Assembly: GCF_001641635.1 (NCBI RefSeq) | Contig: NZ_LUUB01000029.1 | Span: 1 to 62,894, forward strand | Origin: Bradyrhizobium centrolobii | Lineage (GTDB): Bacteria; Pseudomonadota; Alphaproteobacteria; Rhizobiales; Xanthobacteraceae | DNA length: 62,894 nt | Direction: 5' to 3' | Shown here: positions 17,899 to 27,594 of the stretch, one piece after another | How positions within the stretch are numbered: position 1 is the stretch's first letter | Layout of the letters: each line of letters opens with the position of its first letter | The notes under the pieces: model-generated | What the model was told of the DNA's origin: nothing | Seen by the model: only the letters and a program-made list of their open reading frames with translations | The model's database searches: none | Made by a program: the position numbers and the translations under genes

Positions 17899-19299
17899 AT
17901 GATTCCCGTCACATCCTTCGCCGGCAAGACCGTCGCGGTGTTCGGCCTCGGCGGCTCGGGGCTCGCGTCCTGCCACGCCTTGAAGGCCGGCGGCGCCGAG
18001 GTGGTCGCCGGCGACGACAATGCCGACAACGTCGCCAAGGCGGCGCAAGCCGGTTTCATCACCGCCGATCTGCGCAGCGTCCCCTGGGCGAATTTCGCGG
18101 CCCTCGTGCTTGCGCCCGGCGTGCCGCTCACCCACCCGGTGCCGCATTGGAGCGTGCTCAAAGCGCGCGAGGCCGGCGTCGAGGTGATCGGCGACATCGA
18201 GCTGTTCTGCCGCGAGCGGCGGCGGCACGCGCCGGACGCGCCGTTCGTCGCCGTCACCGGCACCAATGGCAAGTCGACCACGACGGCGCTGATCGCGCAT
18301 CTGACCAAAGTCGCCGGCTACGACACCCAGATGGGCGGCAATATCGGCACCGCGATCCTGTCGCTGGAGCCGCCGCGCAAGGGCCGCGTCCATGTCGTCG
18401 AGATGTCGTCCTACCAGATCGATCTGACGCCCTCGCTCGATCCCTCGGCCGGCATTTTGCTCAATGTCAGCGAGGATCACATCGACCGCCACGGTACGAT
18501 CGAGCAATACGCCGCGGTGAAGGAACGCCTCGTCGCTGGCGTGCAGGCCGGCGGCACCTCGATCGTCGGTGTCGACGATGGCTGGTGCCGCAACATCGCC
18601 GACCGGCTCGACCGCGCCGGCAAGAAGGTCGAGCGCATCTCCGTCAAGAACCCGCTCGCAAGCGGCATCTATGTCGAGCACGGCACCATCGTGCGCGCCT
18701 CGGGCGGCGCCCGTAGCGAGGTCGCCATGTTAGGGGGCATCGGCTCGCTGCGCGGCCTGCACAACGCGCAGAACGCGGCCTGCGCCGCCGCCGCCGCGAT
18801 CGCCATGGGCATCAGCCAGGATGTGTTGCAGAACGGCCTGCGCAGCTTTCCGGGCCTGGCGCACCGCATGGAGCAGGTCGGCCGCCGTGGCAATGTGCTG
18901 TTCGTCAACGACTCCAAGGGGACGAACGCGGATGCGACCGCGCATGCGCTGTCGTCCTTCACCGACATCTTCTGGATCGCCGGCGGCAAGCCGAAGGCGG
19001 GCGGCATCACCAGCCTGACCGGTTTCTTCCCGCGCATCCGTAAGGCTTATCTGATCGGCGAGGCCGCGCAGGAATTTTCCGGCACGCTCGGCAGTGAGGT
19101 TCCGCACGAGATCAGCCAGACCCTCGACGTCGCCGTCGAGCACGCCGCGAACGAGGCGGAAGCATCCGGCCTTGCCGACGCCGTCGTGCTGCTGTCGCCC
19201 GCCTGCGCCTCCTTCGACCAGTACCGCAACTTCGAGATCCGCGGCGCAAAGTTCCGCGAGCTGGTGCAGGCGCTACCGGGCGTGAAGCCGGTGGTGTGA
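17899..19299 (+). CDS. murD: UDP-MurNAc-L-alanine--D-glutamate ligase MurD
   Basis: A 466-residue cytoplasmic ligase adding D-Glu to UDP-MurNAc-L-Ala. The Rossmann-like start is [17 protein letters not shown], the ATP loop [14 protein letters not shown], and [18 protein letters not shown] is near residue 335. The C-terminus is LPGVKPVV. The last 21 bases before the stop codon's final A are duplicated 430 bp downstream, on the far side of an interrupted small gene. Confidence 0.97.
   Translation: MIPVTSFAGKTVAVFGLGGSGLASCHALKAGGAEVVAGDDNADNVAKAAQAGFITADLRSVPWANFAALVLAPGVPLTHPVPHWSVLKAREAGVEVIGDIELFCRERRRHAPDAPFVAVTGTNGKSTTTALIAHLTKVAGYDTQMGGNIGTAILSLEPPRKGRVHVVEMSSYQIDLTPSLDPSAGILLNVSEDHIDRHGTIEQYAAVKERLVAGVQAGGTSIVGVDDGWCRNIADRLDRAGKKVERISVKNPLASGIYVEHGTIVRASGGARSEVAMLGGIGSLRGLHNAQNAACAAAAAIAMGISQDVLQNGLRSFPGLAHRMEQVGRRGNVLFVNDSKGTNADATAHALSSFTDIFWIAGGKPKAGGITSLTGFFPRIRKAYLIGEAAQEFSGTLGSEVPHEISQTLDVAVEHAANEAEASGLADAVVLLSPACASFDQYRNFEIRGAKFRELVQALPGVKPVV
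19278..19298 (+). repeat. 21-bp direct repeat, left copy (murD 3' end)
   Basis: The sequence begins GGGCGTGAAG and ends GGTGGTGTG. It is identical to 19708-19728, so the intervening 430-bp unit, containing the interrupted small gene, is bracketed by a duplication of the murD end. This is seen directly. Confidence 0.95.
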
Positions 19300-19301
19300 G
19301 A

Positions 19302-19703
19302 ATGTCGCGGCGACGCTGGATCGGAATTGTCGCCGCCGTGCTCGCCGTTCCGATTGTCGTCGGTTTCGTCTTTCTTGTCCTCATCGACAACGTCATGAGC
19401 GAATTCGGCGCGTGCCGCGTCGTTCGCCAGAGTTCATTCGCGTCTCCGAACGGAAGCAAGTCTGTCGTTGTCGTATGGAAATAATGCGGTGCAACAGTGC
19501 CCGACAGCACGCAAGCCAGCATCGTAGCTCGTGGGCGGACATTCTCGTCTGACGGCACGCCGACCTTTCTCAGCATTCGCGGTCACTCAGACGTTGTCAT
19601 CTCCTGGAGCGGCGAGCAGGCCGTCAGAATTGGCTTTCCCGGCCCGGAACAGGTCTACAAGCGCGACCAGAGCGTAGGGGACGTCACGATCGCATACGAC
19701 TAG
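19302..19703 (+). pseudogene. Small membrane-anchored protein gene interrupted by an in-frame TAA
   Basis: A reading frame of 134 codons starts with an Arg-rich N-terminus and one hydrophobic helix (WIGIVAAVLAVPIVVGFVFLVL). It continues through SPNGSKSVVVVWK, hits TAA at 19482-19484, and goes on in the same frame with CGATVPDSTQASIV ... SWSGEQAVRIGFPG ... QSVGDVTIAYD. In related small rhizobial proteins, as I remember them, SVV.FRK.CNATVPDSTQASI is continuous, with Gln or Glu where TAA stands here. One nonsense change would explain it. The function of the family is unknown. It is foreign to the usual murD-ftsW junction. Confidence 0.8.
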
Positions 19704-19707
19704 GCGA

Positions 19708-19728
19708 GGGCGTGAAGCCGGTGGTGTG
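19708..19728 (+). repeat. 21-bp direct repeat, right copy
   Basis: An identical copy of 19278-19298. Read in the murD frame it would continue as CSCPGRGAA and a stop supplied by the family B repeat, so the original murD end may have been here before the insertion or duplication. Confidence 0.95.
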
Positions 19729-19861
19729 CTCGTGTCCCGGACGCGGCGCGGCATGAAATGACGCGACGCAGAGCCGGGACCCAGGGGCCACAATGGGCCC
19801 CGGCTCAGCAGCGCACCACGCCGCGAAGGCGCGGCGCGCTGCGCTGCGTCCGGGGCACGAG
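19729..19861. repeat. Palindromic repeat family B, copy 1
   Basis: Starts CTCGTGTCCCGGACGCGGCG and ends CCGGGGCACGAG. Inner arms are CAGAGCCGGGACCC and GGGCCCCGGCTC. The same element is found at 21107 and 48119. It separates the interrupted gene from ftsW. Confidence 0.88.
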
Positions 19862-19949
19862 ACTCTTCACAACTTCATCGATCCCGTTAACCCCCCGTAA
19901 ACCAACCTCGGCGACCAATGGACGATCTCTGTCCGAAAGCCGGCCGCCC

Positions 19950-21101
19950 ATGCTCTCCCGTGAAGAACGCACCCCCTTTTCCGAGTGGTGGTGGACCGTC
20001 GACAAGCCGCTGCTCGGCGCCATCCTGGCGCTGATGCTGACCGGGGTGATCCTGTCGCTGGCGGCGAGCCCGCCGGTTGCGACCCGTATCGGGCTCGATC
20101 CGTTCCACTTCTTCAGCCGCCACGTGATGTTCCTGGCGCCGTCCTTCATGGTGCTGGTCGGCGTCTCCTTCCTGTCGCCGCGCTCGATCCGGCGAAGCGC
20201 GCTGATCATCTTCGCGGTCAGCATCATCCTCATTGTCGTCACGCTCGCGATCGGCCCGGAGGTGAAGGGCTCGCGGCGCTGGATCACGCTGCTCGGCGTG
20301 AACATCCAGGCCTCCGAAATCGCCAAACCTTCGTTTGTCGTCATCGCGGCCTGGCTGTTCGCGGAATCGACCAAGCGGCCGGAGATGCCGGCGACCTCGA
20401 TGGCGCTGGTGCTGCTGTTGATGCTGGTCTCGCTCCTCGTGATGGAGCCCGACTTCGGTCAGACCATGCTGATCCTGATGGTGTGGGGCGCGCTGTTCTT
20501 CATCGCAGGCATGCGCATGATCTGGGTGTTCGGCCTTGCGGGCGCCGCTGCCGCCGGCCTGTTCAGCGCATATCTCTTTGTTCCGCACGTTGCGGGCCGC
20601 ATCAAGCGTTTCATGAATCCGGCCTCGGGCGACACGTTCCAGGTCGATACCGCGATGGAGGCCTTCTACAACGGTGGCTGGTTCGGGCTCGGGCCGGGTG
20701 AGGGCATCGCCAAGCGCAGCCTGCCGGACAGCCACACCGACTTCGTGTTCGCAGTCGCCGCGGAAGAGTTCGGCATCATCCTGTGCCTCGCAATGCTGGC
20801 GCTGTTCGCCTTCGTCGTCATCCGCACGCTGTCGCGCGCCTACGCCAATGAGGACATGTTCTCGCGCTTTGCGGCGTCGGGGCTCGCGATCCTGTTCGGC
20901 GTGCAGGCCGCGATCAACATGTCGGTCAACCTCCAGCTCATCCCCGCCAAGGGCATGACGCTGCCGTTCATTTCCTATGGCGGCTCCTCGATCGTCTCGC
21001 TCGCCTATGGCGTCGGCATGATGCTGGCCCTGACGCGGCTGCGCCCGCGCACCGAGGTCGAGTCGATCGGCCGCGCCGAGGCGATGCGCAGCTACGCGTG
21101 A
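19950..21101 (+). CDS. ftsW: Septal peptidoglycan glycosyltransferase FtsW
   Basis: A 383-residue SEDS-family polymerase with about ten transmembrane helices. It polymerises lipid II at the septum together with FtsI. Typical stretches: VKGSRRWITLLGVNIQASEIAKPSFVV, EPDFGQTMLILMVWGALFFIAGM, and the end NMSVNLQLIPAKGMTLPFISYGGSSIVSLAYGVGMMLALTR. The longer frame from 19758 runs through repeat B, so the ATG at 19950 is used. Confidence 0.97.
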   Translation: MLSREERTPFSEWWWTVDKPLLGAILALMLTGVILSLAASPPVATRIGLDPFHFFSRHVMFLAPSFMVLVGVSFLSPRSIRRSALIIFAVSIILIVVTLAIGPEVKGSRRWITLLGVNIQASEIAKPSFVVIAAWLFAESTKRPEMPATSMALVLLLMLVSLLVMEPDFGQTMLILMVWGALFFIAGMRMIWVFGLAGAAAAGLFSAYLFVPHVAGRIKRFMNPASGDTFQVDTAMEAFYNGGWFGLGPGEGIAKRSLPDSHTDFVFAVAAEEFGIILCLAMLALFAFVVIRTLSRAYANEDMFSRFAASGLAILFGVQAAINMSVNLQLIPAKGMTLPFISYGGSSIVSLAYGVGMMLALTRLRPRTEVESIGRAEAMRSYA

Positions 21102-21106
21102 GCGCT

Positions 21107-21229
21107 CTCGTATCCCGGACAAGCGAAGCGCCGATCCGGGACCCAGAATGCTACAACGGTGGGCCCCGGTTCAGCAGCCGCACCACGCCGCGAAGGAGCG
21201 GCGCGCTGCGCTGCGCCCCGGGGCACGAG
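21107..21229. repeat. Palindromic repeat family B, copy 2
   Basis: CTCGTATCCCGGACAAGCG at the left and CCCCGGGGCACGAG at the right, with the internal pair GATCCGGGACCC and GGGCCCCGGTTC and the shared block CACCACGCCGCGAAGG. Lies between ftsW and murG. Confidence 0.88.
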
Positions 21230-21283
21230 CACCTTCGCTCTCCGGCTCGCAATGATGGCCGACTGCCTGTAAAAGAGCCCGCT

Positions 21284-22384
21284 ATGGATACGTCCCCCTT
21301 GATTCTTCTCGCCGCGGGCGGCACCGGCGGCCATCTGTTCCCGGCCGAGGCGCTCGGCGTCGAGCTGATCCGGCGCGGCTTTCGCATCCGTCTCGTCACG
21401 GACGAGCGCGCGCTGCGCTACAGCGGGCTGTTCAGCAAGGACACGATCGACGTCGTGCGCAGCGAGACGGCGCGCGGCCGCAACCCGTTCCAGCTCGCCT
21501 ACGCCAGCCTCACGCTTGCCGTCGGCACGCTGTCCGCCTTCCGCCTGATCAAGCGATTGAAACCCGTCGCCGTCGTCGGCTTCGGCGGCTACCCGACGCT
21601 GCCGCCGCTGGTCGCGGCAAGGCTCGCCGGCGTGCCCGGCATCATCCACGACGCCAACGCCGTGCTCGGCCGCGCCAACCGTTTCCTGTCGCGTCACGTC
21701 CGCGCCATCGCAACATCCTTGCCCGGCGTGCTCGATCGCGATCCGACACTGGCCGGCAAGACCACGACGGTCGGCACGCCGATGCGGCCCGCGATCCTCG
21801 CGGCAGCAGCCGTGAAATATGCCGCGCCTGAAACCAACGGCCCGCTGCGCCTGCTCGTCGTCGGCGGCAGCCAGGGCGCGCGCATCATGGCCGATATCGT
21901 GCCGGGTGCGATCGAGCGGCTCGAGCCCGCGCTGTGGAGCCGGCTCATCCTCACCCAGCAAGTGCGCGAAGAGGACATGACGCGGGTGCGCGCCGCCTAC
22001 GACAAGCTCAAGATCAACGCCGAACTCGCGCCGTTCTTCACCGACCTGCCGGCGCGGCTTGCCTCCAACCATCTGGTGGTGTCGCGCTCCGGTGCCGGCA
22101 CGGTCGCCGAGCTCGCCGCGATCGGACGGCCCTCGATCCTGGTGCCGTTGCCCGGTTCGATCGATCAGGACCAGTTCGCCAATGCCGGCGTGCTGGCCAA
22201 GGTCGATGGCGCCGTGAGCGTCCCGCAGACCGAGTTCACCTCGGATCGGCTGGCTTCCGAGATTTCCACTTTCGCCGCTGAGCCGGCGCGGCTCGCCGCC
22301 ATGGCCGAGGCCGCTCGCGGCGCCGGCCGGCTCGATGCGGCCGAGCGTCTGGCCGATCTGGTGGTCAAAGTCGCCGGAGTTTAG
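21284..22384 (+). CDS. murG: Lipid II synthase MurG (GlcNAc transferase)
   Basis: A 366-residue GT28 glycosyltransferase at the inner face of the membrane that adds GlcNAc to lipid I. N-terminal motif LLAAGGTGGHLFPAEAL, then GFGGYPTLPPLVAARL and HDANAVLGRANRFL. The C-terminal half has LLVVGGSQGARIM and the donor site SRSGAGTVAELAAIGRPSILVPLPGSIDQDQ. The upstream in-frame extension lies in repeat B and is rejected. Confidence 0.97.
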   Translation: MDTSPLILLAAGGTGGHLFPAEALGVELIRRGFRIRLVTDERALRYSGLFSKDTIDVVRSETARGRNPFQLAYASLTLAVGTLSAFRLIKRLKPVAVVGFGGYPTLPPLVAARLAGVPGIIHDANAVLGRANRFLSRHVRAIATSLPGVLDRDPTLAGKTTTVGTPMRPAILAAAAVKYAAPETNGPLRLLVVGGSQGARIMADIVPGAIERLEPALWSRLILTQQVREEDMTRVRAAYDKLKINAELAPFFTDLPARLASNHLVVSRSGAGTVAELAAIGRPSILVPLPGSIDQDQFANAGVLAKVDGAVSVPQTEFTSDRLASEISTFAAEPARLAAMAEAARGAGRLDAAERLADLVVKVAGV

Positions 22385-22389
22385 CCGGC

Positions 22390-22473
22390 GTCATTCCGGA
22401 CGGGACGCGAAGCGGACCGATCCGGAATCTCGAGATTCCGGGCTCGCTCGCGATGCGAGCGCCCCGGAATGAC
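22390..22473. repeat. Palindromic repeat family A, copy 3
   Basis: GTCATTCCGG ... GGAATCTCGAGATTCCGGG ... GCCCCGGAATGAC. It sits directly after murG and before murC and can form a long hairpin on either strand. Confidence 0.9.
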
Positions 22474-22605
22474 CAAAAAGGGCCAGTTTTTGTAGTTTTG
22501 GCATCAAGGCCGGACTTGTTCCGGCCATCCACGTCTTGCAAGAAGGACGCTGGGATTCGTGGATGTCTGGGGCTGTCTGGGCATGTTGCAACGACGGGAT
22601 AGAGC

Positions 22606-24009
22606 ATGAGACTGCCGCGCGACATCGGACCCATCCACTTCGTCGGGATCGGCGGGATCGGCATGAGCGGCATCGCCGAGGTGCTGATCAATCTCGGCTA
22701 TGCCGTGCAGGGTTCGGACGCCTCGGACAATTACAATCTCGAACGTCTGCGCAAGAAGGGCGCAAAGGTCTCGGTCGGCCACAAGGCCGAGAACGTCGAC
22801 GGCGCGGATGTCGTCGTGGTGTCCTCGGCGATCAAGCGCGACAATCCGGAGCTGATGGCGGCGCGCGCGCAGCGCATTCCCGTGGTGCGCCGCGCCGAGA
22901 TGCTGGCCGAGCTGATGCGGCTGAAGAGCTGCGTTGCGATTGCCGGCACGCACGGCAAGACCACGACGACCACGATGGTGGCAACGCTGCTCGACGCCGG
23001 CGGCCTTGATCCGACCGTCATCAACGGCGGTATCATCAATGCCTACGGCTCCAACGCGCGACTCGGCGCCGGCGACTGGATGGTGGTGGAGGCCGACGAG
23101 AGCGACGGCACGTTCCTGAAGTTGCCGACGGATGTCGCGATCGTCACCAATGTCGATCCCGAGCATCTCGATCACTTCAAGACCTTCGAGGCCGTGCAGG
23201 ACGCCTTCCGCCATTTCGTCGAGAACCTGCCGTTCTACGGCTTTGCCGTGATGTGCATCGATCATCCCGTCGTGCAGAGCCTGGTCGGGAAGATCGAGGA
23301 CCGTCGCATCATCACCTATGGCGAGAATCCGCAGGCCGATGCGCGGCTGCTCGATTTGACGCCGATGGGCGGTGGCTCGAAATTCAAGGTCGCGTTCCGC
23401 AACCGCAAGACCGGTGCGACGCACGAGATCGCCGATCTCATGCTGCCGATGCCGGGGCGTCACAACGCCTCCAACGCGACGGCCGCGATCGCAGTGGCGC
23501 GGGAGCTCGGTGTGTCCGACGATGCGATCCGCAAGGCGATCGCCGGCTTCGGTGGCGTCAAGCGACGCTTCACCAGGACCGGCGAATGGAACGGCGTCAC
23601 TGTGATCGACGATTACGGCCACCATCCCGTCGAGATCGCGGCCGTGCTCAAGGCGGCGCGCGAGTCCACCAACGGCAAGATCATCGCCGTGGTGCAGCCG
23701 CATCGCTACACCCGCCTGCAATCGCTGTTCGAGGAATTTTGCACCTGCTTCAACGATGCCGACGCGGTGATCGTCGCCGACGTCTACGCCGCGGGCGAGA
23801 CGCCGATCGAGGGCATCGACCGTGATCATTTCGTCGCGGGCCTGCGCGCGCATGGCCATCGCGAAGTGATCCCGCTGCCTGCGGCGTCGGAGCTCGCGGG
23901 CATCGTCAAGGGACTCGCCACGTCGGGCGATCTCGTCGTGTGCCTGGGTGCCGGCAACATTACACAATGGGCGTACGCATTGCCCGGCGAATTGAAGGCG
24001 CTGGGGTGA
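22606..24009 (+). CDS. murC: UDP-N-acetylmuramate--L-alanine ligase MurC
   Basis: A 467-residue ligase adding the first amino acid to UDP-MurNAc. The N-terminal Rossmann signature is [18 protein letters not shown], the ATP loop is [19 protein letters not shown], followed by [12 protein letters not shown], and the C-terminal domain has [18 protein letters not shown] and VQPHRYTRL. Between repeat A and the ATG lie about 130 bp without other features. Confidence 0.97.
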   Translation: MRLPRDIGPIHFVGIGGIGMSGIAEVLINLGYAVQGSDASDNYNLERLRKKGAKVSVGHKAENVDGADVVVVSSAIKRDNPELMAARAQRIPVVRRAEMLAELMRLKSCVAIAGTHGKTTTTTMVATLLDAGGLDPTVINGGIINAYGSNARLGAGDWMVVEADESDGTFLKLPTDVAIVTNVDPEHLDHFKTFEAVQDAFRHFVENLPFYGFAVMCIDHPVVQSLVGKIEDRRIITYGENPQADARLLDLTPMGGGSKFKVAFRNRKTGATHEIADLMLPMPGRHNASNATAAIAVARELGVSDDAIRKAIAGFGGVKRRFTRTGEWNGVTVIDDYGHHPVEIAAVLKAARESTNGKIIAVVQPHRYTRLQSLFEEFCTCFNDADAVIVADVYAAGETPIEGIDRDHFVAGLRAHGHREVIPLPAASELAGIVKGLATSGDLVVCLGAGNITQWAYALPGELKALG

Positions 24010-24053
24010 GCATGCCGATGAAGGACTCGCAGGCAGCCACACGACGCGCCGCG

Positions 24054-24159
24054 CTCCCTCCCCCCCTGCGGGGGAGGGTGGGGGAGGGGGGTAGCCCCAG
24101 GCGAGGTCTGAGTTCGTGGCTACCCCCCTCCCTGCCTCTCCCCCGCAAGGGGGGAGGGA
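24054..24159. repeat. Palindromic repeat family C, copy 1
   Basis: CTCCCTCCCC..TGCGGGGGAGGG at the left and CTCTCCCCCGCAAGGGGGG at the right, with the inner pair GGGGGGTAGCC and GGCTACCCCCC. The strong G/C strand bias makes alternating G-rich and C-rich arms. Lies between murC and murB. Confidence 0.88.
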
Positions 24160-24217
24160 ACGGAAACAGTGTGCCTTCCTCACCTGAGATCAACTCTTGC
24201 AGGGGCTGCCGTCTCGC

Positions 24218-25138
24218 ATGAGTTTCCCCGACATCACACCTACGCTCAAAGCCGCGATGCCTGACCTTCGCGGCCGGCTGCTTGCAAACCAGTCGCTCGC
24301 CGAGCTCACCTGGTTTCGCGTCGGTGGGCCCGCGCAGGTGCTGTTCACGCCGGCCGATGAGGACGATCTCGCTTATTTCCTCGCGCATCTCGCAAGCGAC
24401 ATCCCTGTCTGCGTCGTCGGTGTCGGCTCCAACCTCATCGTGCGCGACGGCGGCGTTTCCGGCGTCGTGATCCGGCTCGCGCCGCGTGCTTTCGGAGAGG
24501 CGAACGCAAGTGGTGATGTCGTCACCGCCGGTGCGGCCGCGCTCGACAAGCGCGTTGCGGAGGTGGCCGCAAACGCCAATATCGGCGGACTCGAATTCTA
24601 CTTCGGCATTCCCGGCACGATCGGCGGCGCGCTGCGCATGAATGCCGGCGCCAATGGCGGCGAGACCAAGGACGTGCTCGTCGAGGCGACTGGCGTCAGT
24701 CGCGACGGCAAGAAGCACGTGTTCTCCAACGCCGACATGAAGTTCGTCTACCGCAACAGCGGCGTCGATCCCTCCATCATCTTCACGTCGGCCCGCTTTC
24801 GCGGAGAGGTCAGGGATGCGGAAGCGATCCGCGCGCGCATGGCCGAGGTGCAAAACCATCGCGAGACCGCGCAGCCGATCCGCGAGAAGACCGGCGGCTC
24901 GACCTTCAAGAATCCGCCCGGCCACTCCGCCTGGAAGCTGATCGACGCCGCCGGTTGCCGCGGCTTGCGTGTCGGCGGCGCGCAGGTGTCGGAGATGCAC
25001 TGCAATTTCCTGATCAACACGGGCGATGCCACCGGTCACGACATCGAGACCCTCGGCGAGACCGTGCGCGAACGCGTGAAGGCGAATTCCGGAATTGAAC
25101 TACACTGGGAAATCAAGCGGATTGGGATTCCCGGCTAA
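24218..25138 (+). CDS. murB: UDP-N-acetylenolpyruvoylglucosamine reductase MurB
   Basis: A 306-residue FAD enzyme reducing UDP-GlcNAc-enolpyruvate to UDP-MurNAc with NADPH. FAD-binding features: [14 protein letters not shown] and [13 protein letters not shown]. The conserved [22 protein letters not shown] and the late [30 protein letters not shown] carry active-site residues. The length and spacing fit the shorter type II MurB. The start at 24218 follows GCAGGGG. Confidence 0.96.
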   Translation: MSFPDITPTLKAAMPDLRGRLLANQSLAELTWFRVGGPAQVLFTPADEDDLAYFLAHLASDIPVCVVGVGSNLIVRDGGVSGVVIRLAPRAFGEANASGDVVTAGAAALDKRVAEVAANANIGGLEFYFGIPGTIGGALRMNAGANGGETKDVLVEATGVSRDGKKHVFSNADMKFVYRNSGVDPSIIFTSARFRGEVRDAEAIRARMAEVQNHRETAQPIREKTGGSTFKNPPGHSAWKLIDAAGCRGLRVGGAQVSEMHCNFLINTGDATGHDIETLGETVRERVKANSGIELHWEIKRIGIPG

Positions 25139-25140
25139 CA

Positions 25141-25217
25141 GTCGTTCCGGGGGCGCGATGCGCAACCCGGAATCTCGAGATTCCGGGTTCGATGCTGTGG
25201 CATCGCCCCGGAATGAC
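25141..25217. repeat. Palindromic repeat family A, copy 4
   Basis: GTCGTTCCGGGGGC at the left, central AACCCGGAATCTCGAGATT and right GCCCCGGAATGAC. Lies between murB and ddl, only 2 bp after the murB stop. Confidence 0.9.
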
Positions 25218-25243
25218 GACGCAGATAGGTGACGGACAGACGC

Positions 25244-26230
25244 ATGCGCATCACCATCCTCTTCGGCGGCTCCAACAGAGAGCGTCTGGTTTCGGTCGCA
25301 TCAGCCCAGGCGCTGCATCAGGCGCTGCCCGAGGCCGATCTCTGGTTCTGGGACATTCAGGACAGGGTGCACGCCGTGCAGTCGAAGCAGCTCGAAGAGC
25401 ATGCCCGTCCCTTCGAGGACGAGTTCAAGCCCGGCACGCGCGGCGTTCCGCTCGAACAGGCGCTCGACCAGGCCAAGGCGGAGGAACGCGTGCTGGTGCT
25501 CGCTCTGCACGGTGGCCGCGCCGAAAACGGCGAGTTGCAGGTGATGTGCGAAGCACGCGGCGTGCCCTTCACCGGATCGGGCTCGGCCTCCTCGCATCTC
25601 GCCTTCGACAAGATCGCGGCCAAGCATTTTGCCGCGCTCGGCGGCGTGACGCCGCCGGCAGGCATCGCGCTCGAAAACATCGACGACGCGTTCGCCGAAT
25701 ACGGCCGGCTGATCGCAAAGCCGGCGCGCGACGGCTCGAGCTATGGCCTGATCTTCGTCAACGCCAAGCAGGATCTCGTCGCCGTCCGCAATGCGGCGAA
25801 GCTCGAGGAATATGTCATTGAGCCCTACATCGCCGGCATCGAGGCGACCTGCGGCGTGCTGGAGCGGCCGGATGGCTCGATCATCTCGCTGCCGCCGATC
25901 GAGATCATTCCGGGCGAGGGCAATTTCGACTACGCCGCAAAATATCTCCTGAAGTCGACCCAGGAGATCTGTCCCGGCCGCTTCTCGGCCGAGGTCACCG
26001 CCGCGCTCAAGGAGCAGGCGATGCTGGCGCATCGCGCGATGTCCTGCACCGGCTATTCCCGCTCGGACTTCATCGTCGCGGACAAGGGCCTGGTTTATCT
26101 CGAAACCAACACGCTCCCCGGGCTGACGAAATCCTCGCTCTACCCCAAGGCGCTGAAGGCCGAGGGCATCGACTTCGTCGACTTCCTGCGCGGACTGATC
26201 GAGCTTGCCGAGCGGCGGGTTCGAAAATAG
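25244..26230 (+). CDS. ddl: D-alanine--D-alanine ligase (divergent DdlB)
   Basis: A 328-residue ATP-grasp enzyme making D-Ala-D-Ala for MurF. The N-terminal motif is GGSNRERLVSVASA instead of the usual GGxSaEREVSLxSG; the catalytic Glu is retained. The ATP-grasp part shows KPARDGSSYGLIFV, IEPYIAGIEATCGVLE, SCTGYSRSDFIV and YLETNTLPGLTKSSLYPKAL. Its position between murB and ftsQ supports the call. Start at 25244 (MRITILFGG). Confidence 0.93.
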   Translation: MRITILFGGSNRERLVSVASAQALHQALPEADLWFWDIQDRVHAVQSKQLEEHARPFEDEFKPGTRGVPLEQALDQAKAEERVLVLALHGGRAENGELQVMCEARGVPFTGSGSASSHLAFDKIAAKHFAALGGVTPPAGIALENIDDAFAEYGRLIAKPARDGSSYGLIFVNAKQDLVAVRNAAKLEEYVIEPYIAGIEATCGVLERPDGSIISLPPIEIIPGEGNFDYAAKYLLKSTQEICPGRFSAEVTAALKEQAMLAHRAMSCTGYSRSDFIVADKGLVYLETNTLPGLTKSSLYPKALKAEGIDFVDFLRGLIELAERRVRK

Positions 26231-26574
26231 TTAGGACTGGTTAACGCCAGGACGGCCGAAACCGCCCGGTTTTGGCCCAAAAGCCGGTAAAATGCCGGGC
26301 ATCGCGGCATAAATGCCTCACAGAACGGGGCAAAAAGCTTTCCTCGTTAACGAACTTTACCTTTTGTTTACCAGGAAGTCCGAAGGTTAACGCTGGCGGC
26401 GCATATGGCGCTTTGGCTGCCGGCGCGTGACCGGTTGCGGGTGTTCCCGCTCCTGCGAACGCTTTGAAGGGAGAGGCTTCTTCTGCTGAAGACCACCCGG
26501 CCGGCAGGTCCGAGACGTCATGGGCGCCAGAACCCGCGAGAGTGCCGCGGGCTAACTGTTGACGAGCTCGTGCA
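26231..26574 (+). promoter_or_regulatory. Intergenic region ahead of ftsQAZ
   Basis: This 344-bp stretch has no convincing gene. Around 26345-26395 it is locally AT-rich with TTAACGAACTTTACC (26347-26361), CTTTTGTTTACC and GGTTAACGC, which resemble CtrA half-sites (TTAA-N7-TTAA) but none is a full match. A 20-codon frame (MALWLPARDRLRVFPLLRTL) at 26405-26467 is followed by AGGGAGAGG; it may be chance. A promoter for ftsQ is likely here. Confidence 0.4.
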
Positions 26575-27594
26575 ATGGATGGTGCAGGCAGCCTCACCCG
26601 GTCGTTCCTCCGATCGCTGAGGCCCCAAGCTGACCTGAAGGCGGCCGCTATCGGAGCGGTCGTGCTCCTGCGCGAGTGGCTGCAAGAGAAGCGCGAGGAA
26701 AAGCGCGCGATTGCCAAGGAAAAATCCAAGGCCAAAGCCATTGTCGAGCGCGAGCCGCCGCCGCGCGTGGTTGCGCTGGTCGAACGCTATCTGCCGCGCC
26801 GGGTCGGGATCAGCATGACCGTGCTGCTGCTGGTCGGAAGCTGCAGCCTCGGCATCGTCAAGGGCGGGCACCTCCAGGATTTCATCACCGCCGTCAACGA
26901 CGCCCGCAATGCGCTGGCCAATTCCGCCGGCTTCCGCATCACCTCCGTCGTGATCAACGGCCGCAAACAGCTCAGCCAGGACGAGATCCTCGCGGTCGGC
27001 GGCGTCAGCGGCCGTTCCTCGCTGTTGTTCCTCGACGCCGACGGCGTCCGCGACAAGCTCAAGGCCAATCCCTGGATCGCTGATGCGACCGTGCTCAAGC
27101 TCTATCCGGGCCAGCTCCTGATCGAGATCACCGAGCGCAAGGCGTTTGCACTGTGGCAGGAGGGCGGCCGGCTCTCCGTGATCGCCGATGACGGCGCCGT
27201 GCTCGAGCCCTATGTCTCGCGCCGCTTCCTGTCGCTGCCGCTCGTGGTCGGCAAGGGCGCCGACACGCAGGCCCGCGACTTCCTCGCGCTGCTGGCGCGC
27301 TATCCGCAGGTGAATTCGGTGACCAAGGCCGCGATCTTCGTCGGCGAGCGGCGCTGGAACCTGAGGCTCAAGGACGGCCTCGACATCCGTCTGCCCGAGC
27401 AGGACGTCGGCAACGCACTTGCAGCGCTCTCCAAGCTCGACAAGGACGACAAGCTGTTCTCACGCGATATCGTCGCGGTCGACATGCGCCTGCCGGATCG
27501 ACTGGTGGTGCAGCTGTCCGACGATGCCGCGAAGGCGCGCGAGGAGCAGTTCAAGGACAAGAAGTCCAAGAAGAAGGCCGGGGACTCCGCATGA
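26575..27594 (+). CDS. ftsQ: Cell division protein FtsQ
   Basis: A 339-residue bitopic divisome protein. The long cytoplasmic N-terminus (about 80 residues) has a charged helix LQEKREEKRAIAKEKSKAKA. One transmembrane helix follows (VGISMTVLLLVGSCSLGIV). The periplasmic POTRA domain starts at FRITSVVINGRKQLSQDEILAVGGV, followed by the FtsQ beta domain. FtsQ connects FtsBL to early divisome proteins. The C-terminal tail is Lys-rich. Its stop overlaps ftsA by 4 nt. Confidence 0.95.
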   Translation: MDGAGSLTRSFLRSLRPQADLKAAAIGAVVLLREWLQEKREEKRAIAKEKSKAKAIVEREPPPRVVALVERYLPRRVGISMTVLLLVGSCSLGIVKGGHLQDFITAVNDARNALANSAGFRITSVVINGRKQLSQDEILAVGGVSGRSSLLFLDADGVRDKLKANPWIADATVLKLYPGQLLIEITERKAFALWQEGGRLSVIADDGAVLEPYVSRRFLSLPLVVGKGADTQARDFLALLARYPQVNSVTKAAIFVGERRWNLRLKDGLDIRLPEQDVGNALAALSKLDKDDKLFSRDIVAVDMRLPDRLVVQLSDDAAKAREEQFKDKKSKKKAGDSA

